In this document: positions 16,020 to 22,587 of the stretch, one piece after another
Layout of the letters: every line of letters starts with the position of its first letter
Position numbering within the stretch: the first letter of the stretch is position 1
Source: Anaerolineae bacterium
GTDB taxonomy: Bacteria > Chloroflexota > Anaerolineae > 4572-78
Direction of reading: 5' to 3'
Assembly (NCBI GenBank): GCA_027022125.1
Contig: JALVZI010000400.1
Coordinates: 1-25,247 of the forward strand
Length of the DNA stretch: 25,247 bases
Program-made: the position numbers and the translations under genes
Notes under the pieces: model-generated
What the model was told of the DNA's origin: nothing
The model's database searches: none
The model's input: the letters and a program-made list of their open reading frames with translations, nothing else

Positions 16020-18356
16020 TTATGGCGACCATGTCATTCGCTCCAGCACCCACGCCGAATCACCTGTCGCCCACGGGTCTGTGTCGGGCAGGGTAAACAG
16101 TTTCTGCGGCTCGCCGCCCGAAACGGGAACCACCCACACCGCCCAGCGCCCATCTCGGTCAGAAACGAATGCCACCCATTCCCCATCGGGTGAAAATGTC
16201 GGCAATCCGTCATTGCCCGGTGCATTCGAGAGATTCCGCACTGCCGTACTGTCATTGTTCATCACATATACTTCCCAGTTGCCATCGCGCCGCGACATAA
16301 ATGCCAGCCGTGTTGCGCTGGAATCGGCAGGAATATCATCCGCAAATTCCGAGAGTTGTACCGGCATATCGGAAACATCCACCCCCACCGAGAAAATGCC
16401 ACAGTCGGTGCGGCGTTCATCCGGCAGGCACGGGTTGAATGCCACCCGACCATTGCCCATCCACACGGGAAAATTGCCATGCACACCGTCCGGCTCGACG
16501 GTGGATTTGAGCAATTGCACGGCGGATGTTCCCGGAACCGGCGGTGTCCCGGCGGGGCGAAGCGCCAGCAGGGGCGCGCCATCTGCATCGGGGGTGGTGA
16601 ATACAAATTTTGTGCCCTGCGGATTGAAAAACGGGTAGCCGTCGCGGGCGTTGATACTCGCCAGTGTTTCGGTTTGCGTGCCGATATGATATTCGAATAT
16701 TTTTTCGGCGGAACTGAAATTTTTGAATACAAACGACACTTTTCGCCCATCCCAAAAAGTGTATGTCACCCGATTTTGCGCGGAAAATTGTTCGTGGTTT
16801 ACCAACAGCGTGCGCCCGTCCGGCGAAAAATTCGGCTGGCGGGCATACGGAATTTGCGCCACATCGTTTCCGGTGAACGCACCGAAAATATACGTGTCAT
16901 AAAATCCCGCCGAATTGAACAGCGGCACGGCAATTTTTCCCTGCGCTCCGCTGAACGTGGGCGGCGCGAGTTGGTAGCGGCTGATGTCGGGCGATGTGTT
17001 TTCCGGCAGCCAATCCGGTGGCGGGTCGGGGAAATAGCGGTCGGAAGTGTTGCGCGCGTTTGCCGCCCAGCAGAACGGCTGCCCCGCCGAAACCACATTA
17101 TATGGAAATGCGATGGTTGTCACCGCGCCCACCTGTTCCACCGACTGTTCTGCGCTCGCATCCCAGTTCCAGTCGCCGATGCGGGCATTCCAGGGCACAA
17201 CTGTGGCGTGGTTTGCGCCAATGGGAAAATTGAGCCGGTATTCTGCGCCGCGCCCGTGTTCCGGCACACCGGTGGCGGCATCGCAATCGCTATCTACAAA
17301 AAGCGAAACGTCCACCGGTGTTCCGGCAGGATTTTCCGCTGTGCGGAACTGCAGTTTTGTGCCGTTTTCAAATTGAAGGAACGAGACGGCAATCAAATCG
17401 TATGCCGCAAACGGCACATCACCCGTTCGGTCGAATATGGTGCGCTGCGGTGTTTGCGGTTGAGAAATAGCCACATCCAGCGCGTAAATTTCGTGTGCCG
17501 GCGGCAGATATTCCACCGCCGGTTCAACATATTGCACTTTAAAATCGCCCAAGTGCACCGGTGCGCGCGCGCCGTTCGTCCATTGCACAAATATTTTTGT
17601 TTGGATGGGGTCGGCTGTGCGCACAGAAAATGTGGCGGTGAGCGGTGGCAGGTCAACCAGCCGCGGCACTTCAATGGCAGAAAAAGTCACCGTCTGCCCA
17701 TCAAATCCCGCCGAAAACGGTTGCGGTGCATCCGCAGAAACGTATGCCAACCCGTTTGGCACGGGGATACTGATTTCGACATCCCACATGCGGAACGTTT
17801 TGTCGGTGGCTTTGGGATACACCGCCAGCGTCAGCGTATCGCCGGAAATGGTGGCAGCAGCGACCACCTGCAAGCGCGGCAGTGACGGTTTCCACCCGAG
17901 CGGCATACGGGTGGTATCGAAGGGTTGGAATGTTATTGTTTCTGCGCCGGAATGTTCGCCACGCCAACTCACGGTGGCTTCCAGCGGGAACACGGTTTGG
18001 CGCGGGTCGGTAATTTCCAGCGTGAAAGTATTGCCCTCGCCATAATTGTACACATCTGCCAGGCGGATGTTGACCGTGTCATCTGCCACCCAAATGTGAT
18101 TAACGGGCAATATATTTGCCGCAATGAATTGCGTGCCGGGGGGAATGGGGATGGCGACGGTCACATCGTCCACCCGCCAATCGACACGACTGGAAATATC
18201 GAGCCGCACGGTGATTTTCCCATCTGCCAGCGTTGGAATCAAATCAAGCCAGAATGGAAATTCATCGGTTTGCGCCTGTGCGCTCGGCGGGACAAACGGC
18301 AGAATCAAAATTGTCAGCGCTACCATCCCCGCCCGAAAAAAACGTTGCCATTTCAT
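16020..18356 (-). CDS. Exported protein with C-terminal PD40/TolB-like propeller
   Basis: A 778-aa protein. The signal peptide (basic start MKWQRFFR, hydrophobic 9-23, cleavage after AQA at 28) leads into beta-rich modules to about residue 450 (ITVRLDISSRVDWRVDDV, VAIPIPPGTQF), similar in style to DUF11-type adhesion domains. From about 500 on there are propeller blades: ARQPNFSPDGRTLLV, RDGYPFFNPQGTKFVF, LAFMSRRDGNWEVYVMN, LPTFSPDGEWVAFVSDRDG. PD40 propellers usually mediate binding. It starts by an ATGA overlap with the acetyltransferase gene, which fixes the start at 18356 rather than further upstream. It is followed by the beta-helix gene. The role is unknown; it may be a surface or polymer-binding component. 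Confidence 0.78.
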   Translation of the reverse strand: MKWQRFFRAGMVALTILILPFVPPSAQAQTDEFPFWLDLIPTLADGKITVRLDISSRVDWRVDDVTVAIPIPPGTQFIAANILPVNHIWVADDTVNIRLADVYNYGEGNTFTLEITDPRQTVFPLEATVSWRGEHSGAETITFQPFDTTRMPLGWKPSLPRLQVVAAATISGDTLTLAVYPKATDKTFRMWDVEISIPVPNGLAYVSADAPQPFSAGFDGQTVTFSAIEVPRLVDLPPLTATFSVRTADPIQTKIFVQWTNGARAPVHLGDFKVQYVEPAVEYLPPAHEIYALDVAISQPQTPQRTIFDRTGDVPFAAYDLIAVSFLQFENGTKLQFRTAENPAGTPVDVSLFVDSDCDAATGVPEHGRGAEYRLNFPIGANHATVVPWNARIGDWNWDASAEQSVEQVGAVTTIAFPYNVVSAGQPFCWAANARNTSDRYFPDPPPDWLPENTSPDISRYQLAPPTFSGAQGKIAVPLFNSAGFYDTYIFGAFTGNDVAQIPYARQPNFSPDGRTLLVNHEQFSAQNRVTYTFWDGRKVSFVFKNFSSAEKIFEYHIGTQTETLASINARDGYPFFNPQGTKFVFTTPDADGAPLLALRPAGTPPVPGTSAVQLLKSTVEPDGVHGNFPVWMGNGRVAFNPCLPDERRTDCGIFSVGVDVSDMPVQLSEFADDIPADSSATRLAFMSRRDGNWEVYVMNNDSTAVRNLSNAPGNDGLPTFSPDGEWVAFVSDRDGRWAVWVVPVSGGEPQKLFTLPDTDPWATGDSAWVLERMTWSP

Positions 18357-18982
18357 AGCGATTCTGTTACTCGCACTCCATCTTTTTTCACAATATATGC
18401 CGGCACGCCCACCACCGTGCAATTCGGCGGAACATTTTTCACCACCACCGCATTCGCGCCGATGAGCACGTTATCCCCCACCGAAACCGGACCGAGTATT
18501 TTCGCTCCCGCCCCGACCCGCACATTTTTACCCAGTATCGGCGTGCGCTCGGTATCATCATTGTAACCAATGGTAACCTGCTGGTTAATCCAACCGTTAT
18601 CGCCAATAGTAGCAACAATGATTGTACTGAAACCATGTTGAATGAACAACCCGCGCCCGATATTTGATGCTTGTCGGATGAACAATGTCGGTTCGGGGTG
18701 GTAAAATACCCGCAGAGCATACGCCGCCAGCGTTCCCGCCAAATTTCCTTTAAATGCCCGAAAATAATACAGATTGCGAAATTCGCGGTACAACCCCAGC
18801 AGCGTCAGCAGATTCAAAATATCCGAACGGTCGTGTGCTTCATCCATCAATTCCTCATCTACCCAGCGATGCACGTCCGAGAGAATCACTGCCCGCTCAT
18901 CGGTGATGATGAAAACCAGCAGCATCGGCAGTACCAGCGCTTTCTTTATTTTTTTTACGAGTCGGCGTATACTTTTTAACAT
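18353..18982 (-). CDS. CysE-like hexapeptide O-acetyltransferase
   Basis: A 209-aa protein with left-handed beta-helix hexapeptide repeats in its C-terminal half: LFIRQASNIGRGLFIQHG, TIGDNGWINQQVTIGYND, PILGKNVRVGAGAKILGPVSVGDNVLIGANAVVVKNV and VVGVPAYIV. This is the serine-acetyltransferase type fold that moves acetyl from acetyl-CoA to a hydroxyl. The N-terminal half (helical, HRWVDEELMDEAHDRSD) is unlike classical CysE. In this position, between glycosyltransferases, an acyltransferase acting on a sugar or serine-like substituent is more likely than cysteine biosynthesis. Only 23 bp separate its ATG from the divergent deacetylase gene, so the two promoters must lie within or overlap the coding ends. 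Confidence 0.82.
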   Translation of the reverse strand: MLKSIRRLVKKIKKALVLPMLLVFIITDERAVILSDVHRWVDEELMDEAHDRSDILNLLTLLGLYREFRNLYYFRAFKGNLAGTLAAYALRVFYHPEPTLFIRQASNIGRGLFIQHGFSTIIVATIGDNGWINQQVTIGYNDDTERTPILGKNVRVGAGAKILGPVSVGDNVLIGANAVVVKNVPPNCTVVGVPAYIVKKDGVRVTESL

Positions 18983-19005
18983 AAATTTAAATCGAAAGAA
19001 CGTTT

Positions 19006-20037
19006 ATGAAACGCCCAAAACTTTCTCTTATATTTAACCTTTTTTACCGTCTGCGGCTTTTTTATGCACTGCATCGCGCCACCAATCGAAACCGGCTAAC
19101 CGTGCTGGCATATCACCGCATTGACGACCCGCACCGCCCCGGATTCGACACCTTCGCGCCGAATGTGAGCGCCACTCCCGCCCAATTTGCCGAGCAGATG
19201 GCGCTTTTGCAAGCGCGGTATTCTGTGGTTTCTGCCGCAGATGTGACGGCGTGGCTGCGCGGCGAAAAACCATTGCCACCCTATCCTGCCCTCATCACAT
19301 TCGACGACGGCTATTTTGACAATTTTAAACACGCGCTGCCGGTGCTGAAAAAGTTCGGCTTTCCGGCAGTTGTTTTTTTGGCAACCAATTATATCGGCAA
19401 AAGCGACCCATTTTTTTGGGATTTGGCGGCATATTGTTTTGCGCACACCGAAAAAACAACTGCGAATTTCCCGCTGGCTGGCGAACTGCACTGGCACGAT
19501 TCTGCAAGCCGTACCGCGGTGATGGTCGGCTGGCTGGAGCGGCTGAAAACCGTCTCTGACGCGGAAAAGTGGGCGCACATCCACGCCCTGCCCGATTTGC
19601 TGGATGTTTCCATTCCCGATGATGCTTTTGCGGGTATTACCATGTCGTGGGCGCAGGTGCGGGAAATGGTTGCCAACGGGGTGACGATGGGCGCGCACAC
19701 CATGAGCCATCCGGTGCTGACGCGCGTTTCGCCGAAACAGGCACGAGCGGAAATTTTCGGTTCGAAAGTGCGCATCGAAGCAGAAATCGGTGTGCCGGTG
19801 ACGACCTTCGCCTACCCCAACGGTCACCCCGCCGATTTCAACGCGGCTATTCAACAAGATTTGGCAGACGCGGGCATCGAAGCCGCTTTCACCCTTGTCC
19901 CCGGTCCTGCCACCCTTGCCGAAATGCGTGCCAATCCGTTCACCATTCGGCGTATATTTTTGAGCCACAAAGACTCACTGCCCCGTTTTGCCGCCAAATT
20001 GGTCGGCTTGCCGCGCATGCTCGGTTTCCCCCGCTAA
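19006..20037 (+). CDS. Polysaccharide deacetylase, NodB-homology (CE4) family
   Basis: A 343-aa protein. CE4 enzymes use a metal to remove N- or O-acetyl groups from chitin-like, peptidoglycan or exopolysaccharide chains. Motif 1 is ITFDDGYFDN with Asp100/Asp101, motif 2 is GAHTMSHPVL with metal ligands His231 and His235, and motif 3 is FAYPNGH at 268-274. A longer insertion separates motifs 1 and 2, as in the exopolysaccharide-type subgroup. The N-terminal hydrophobic stretch is short (LIFNLFYRLRLFYAL), so anchoring is uncertain. It is the only plus-strand gene in the cluster, divergent from the acetyltransferase (opposite chemistry). It overlaps the 3' end of the convergent GT4 gene by 63 nt. 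Confidence 0.9.
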   Translation: MKRPKLSLIFNLFYRLRLFYALHRATNRNRLTVLAYHRIDDPHRPGFDTFAPNVSATPAQFAEQMALLQARYSVVSAADVTAWLRGEKPLPPYPALITFDDGYFDNFKHALPVLKKFGFPAVVFLATNYIGKSDPFFWDLAAYCFAHTEKTTANFPLAGELHWHDSASRTAVMVGWLERLKTVSDAEKWAHIHALPDLLDVSIPDDAFAGITMSWAQVREMVANGVTMGAHTMSHPVLTRVSPKQARAEIFGSKVRIEAEIGVPVTTFAYPNGHPADFNAAIQQDLADAGIEAAFTLVPGPATLAEMRANPFTIRRIFLSHKDSLPRFAAKLVGLPRMLGFPR

Positions 20038-21273
20038 CATCTTCCAATATACCGCCATAATTTTTGCGGCGATGGGCTGCCATGAATAGCGTGTTTCCGA
20101 CAGATGGCGGGCGTATGCACCCATTCGCGCCGCCAAATCGGGATTGCCGATAATTTGCTCAATCGCGGCAGCCAATTCCGGCGGCGATTGCGGCGATACC
20201 AGCAGCCCGCTTCGCCCTTCTTCCACCACATCGGGCAGCCCGCCCACCCGTGTGGCAATCACCGGTTTGCCGAAGGCATACGCCACCTGCATAGAACCGC
20301 TCTGCGTGCTGTTGTGATACGGGTACACCACCACCGTCGCCAGTTCCATCAGTCCTGCTACCTCTTCAAATGGGATATACCGTCCATCGAAAATTACATC
20401 ATCTGCCACACCGAGCCGCACTGTCTGCAACCGGTAATCGTCCAAACTGATATATTTTGACGGAAATCCTGCCACCACCAATTTTGCATTTGGCTGATGG
20501 CGTTTCGCCAGCGCGAAGGCTTCCAGCAAATCGGGCACGCCTTTGCTTGGCACCAGAATACCGAAAAAAAGCACCACCGGCGCGCCATCGGGCAGCCCGT
20601 ACCGGCGGCGCAATTCGGCGGCGGAAACTGCGCCCTGCTCGGCGGTGGTGGGGAACAGCGATTCGTTTCCGTGCGGGATGATGGCGAGTTCTGCGCCGGG
20701 AACCGAAAATAATTCCAAAAAACGGCGGCGGTTGCTTTCGGAATGGAAGAATATCACCTTGAAATTACGATACACGCTGGCATACATTCGGTTGGCAATT
20801 GCCGACACAATGCCCGTCTGCTCGCGCAGTTCAAATTCGTGGCAAATTTGTGTCAGTTTCAACCCGCGCCGCCGCAATCGCGCCAGAAAAATGGCTTCAA
20901 ATGGGAAATTGATTTTGCCAAATTGAATCACATCCGGCTTTTGTGCCAGCAAAAAATTCGTCAGTTGCCACCATGCGCCGATGAGTTGCAGCGCGCGGAA
21001 TCCACGGCGGATATTCCAGAAGATTTTGCGCCGAAGTTTTGCCAGTTTCCCGCGCGGCGGCGCTTCCATCGAATGCGGGTCGAACATCTGCCACAATTTC
21101 AGCCGTTTTTCCACCGTAAAATTGTGCGGAAATGCGTTCAGTTCGTAATCGCGGGTGGTCACCAGCGTGACACGAACGTCGGGTTCATTTGCCAGCGCAG
21201 TGCAAAGTTGGTAGGCATAGTGAATCATACCGCCCGTGCCCATCGGCTCTACCACAAAAAGGTTCATCGGCAT
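19975..21273 (-). CDS. GT4-like glycosyltransferase lacking the canonical EX7E motif
   Basis: A 432-aa GT-B type protein. MGTGGMIHYAYQL at 11-23 is the N-terminal donor/acceptor loop, followed by ICHEFELREQTG at 143-154, FFGILVPSKGVPDLLEAF at 236-253 and KPVIATRVGGLPDVVEEG at 336-353. Where GT4 enzymes carry EX7E there is YHNSTQSGSMQVAYAFG at 319-335, without the two glutamates, as in a subset of GT4-like proteins with QSG at this point. I chose ATG 21273 (a second ATG lies two codons on) with GGAAGGCGG upstream. The open frame continues upstream only through a REP-like element (VIPAKAGIQ codons). The last 63 nt overlap the convergent deacetylase gene. Confidence 0.83.
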   Translation of the reverse strand: MPMNLFVVEPMGTGGMIHYAYQLCTALANEPDVRVTLVTTRDYELNAFPHNFTVEKRLKLWQMFDPHSMEAPPRGKLAKLRRKIFWNIRRGFRALQLIGAWWQLTNFLLAQKPDVIQFGKINFPFEAIFLARLRRRGLKLTQICHEFELREQTGIVSAIANRMYASVYRNFKVIFFHSESNRRRFLELFSVPGAELAIIPHGNESLFPTTAEQGAVSAAELRRRYGLPDGAPVVLFFGILVPSKGVPDLLEAFALAKRHQPNAKLVVAGFPSKYISLDDYRLQTVRLGVADDVIFDGRYIPFEEVAGLMELATVVVYPYHNSTQSGSMQVAYAFGKPVIATRVGGLPDVVEEGRSGLLVSPQSPPELAAAIEQIIGNPDLAARMGAYARHLSETRYSWQPIAAKIMAVYWKMLAGETEHARQADQFGGKTGQ

Positions 21274-21290
21274 TTTATCCGCCTTCCATC

Positions 21291-21371
21291 TGTCATTCCG
21301 AAATTTTCCGCAGGAAAATATCCGGAATCCACTCCAAAGAATTTGGATTCCCGCTTTCGCAGGAATGACAT
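21291..21371. repeat. REP-like palindromic element between two glycosyltransferase genes
   Basis: TGTCATTCC (21291-21299) and GGAATGACA (21362-21370) form the ends. Inside are GGAATCCA-type and TGGATTCCCGCTTTCGC segments and a smaller AATTTTCC-GCA-GGAAAAT hairpin. This is the familiar 'GTCATTCCCGC...GCGGGAATGAC' intergenic repeat type. It may influence mRNA stability between the two genes. Confidence 0.8.
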
Positions 21372-21420
21372 GCACGTAGCTTTAACAACAAGATATTTTG
21401 TACTGCAACTGAAAATCAGT

Positions 21421-22587
21421 TTACGATTCACTCAATTTTTCCCCGCAAATGTCGAGATACAGCGTTTCCAACCGCCGCACTTGTTGTTGAATGTTAAAAC
21501 GTTCTTCTACAATTTGCCGCCCGGTTTTACCCATTGCCTGCGCCCGTTGTGGACTTTGTAGCAGTTTCAGGCACGCTTCGGTCAGCGCGGGCGGGTCGGC
21601 GGGGGGAATGAGCAGCCCGTTTTGCCCGTCGTCCACCATTTCCGGCACACCGCCAACATGGCTGGCGATAATCGGTTTTTCTGCCGCCATCGCTTCGGCG
21701 AGCACGGTGGGCAGCGCTTCGGTTAGCGTGGGCAAGACGAAAATATCGGCGGCGGCGAGCAATTGCGGAATATCGCGGCGCGTTCCGGCAAAAATCACGC
21801 GGTTGGTCACGTTTTTTTCGGCGGCAATATTTTCCAGTTTTTCCCGATATTCCCCATCGCCGACAATCAGATAGCGCGTTTCCGGCACGTGCTGCAAAAT
21901 ATCGGGCAATGCTTCGAGCAAAAATTGAATGCCCTTCGGCTGGCGCAACACTGCCACTGTGACCAGCACCGGTGCAGCGGCGGGAATGCCGAGTGATTTG
22001 CGCAGTGCGGCGATTTCAGCGGGGGAAACGGGCTGAAACCGCGACAAATCAATGCCGTTGTGCAGGGTAATGACTTTTTGCGGCGGCAATTTCCCCACCC
22101 GCAGATGGTGCTGCCGCGTCTCTTCGGAAACGGCAATCACCCGCGCGGGAAAATGTCGCAAAATCCACCAGCGTAATTTGAGCCGCCAGTAGCTTTTTTC
22201 GCCTTTTTCGGGCGCATCGGCGGTATGCAGCGTGGACACGGTGGGAATGCCGAGCAGTTTTGCTGCGGTGCCGCCGAGTGTGTCGGCAAATTCAAGTTGG
22301 GTGTGCAGCACAGCGGGTCGCATGCGCCGCAAATAGATGAGCAATCGCGGCAGCGCGGTGGGGTCGGCAAGGCGCTTTACGGGCACAAAGTCAATCGGCA
22401 CCCCCAGTTTTTCAATTTCAGCAGCCATGGGGTTGTTTTGTTTCACCTGCAAAACGCAGACGCGCGGCTCAAACCGGGTACGGTTGAGATGTTGCAGATA
22501 AATCACCAGCAACCGTTCTGCGCCGCCCATCCCCAGCCCGTCAATCAGAAAAATAATGCGTTTGCGCACGGTTGTACTTTTCCCCAT
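21421..22587 (-). CDS. GT4-family glycosyltransferase
   Basis: A 388-aa GT-B enzyme with complete motifs: FLIDGLGMGGAE at 13-24, LHNGIDLSRF at 175-184, VAVLRQPKG at 211-219, YLIVGDGEYREKL at 239-251, and EX7E with Glu290 and Glu298 (TEALPTVLAEAMA), then ASHVGGVPEMV. Length and motif spacing are typical. The start codon overlaps the BcsB-like gene's stop (TAATG), indicating translational coupling and co-transcription. It probably adds a sugar to the lipid-linked repeat unit or polymer; donor and acceptor are unknown. Confidence 0.92.
   Translation of the reverse strand: MGKSTTVRKRIIFLIDGLGMGGAERLLVIYLQHLNRTRFEPRVCVLQVKQNNPMAAEIEKLGVPIDFVPVKRLADPTALPRLLIYLRRMRPAVLHTQLEFADTLGGTAAKLLGIPTVSTLHTADAPEKGEKSYWRLKLRWWILRHFPARVIAVSEETRQHHLRVGKLPPQKVITLHNGIDLSRFQPVSPAEIAALRKSLGIPAAAPVLVTVAVLRQPKGIQFLLEALPDILQHVPETRYLIVGDGEYREKLENIAAEKNVTNRVIFAGTRRDIPQLLAAADIFVLPTLTEALPTVLAEAMAAEKPIIASHVGGVPEMVDDGQNGLLIPPADPPALTEACLKLLQSPQRAQAMGKTGRQIVEERFNIQQQVRRLETLYLDICGEKLSES

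Noticed and set aside
16020..18422. Longer upstream starts for several minus-strand genes (10835, 16053, 18422, 21375)
   Set aside because: They overlap the preceding gene or run through a repeat. Starts at 10808, 15963, 18356 and 21273 fit RBS positions, ATGA overlaps or signal peptides.
18353..18982. Serine acetyltransferase of cysteine biosynthesis (cysE)
   Set aside because: The hexapeptide fold matches, but the N-terminal half and the gene context differ from CysE, so the symbol was not assigned.
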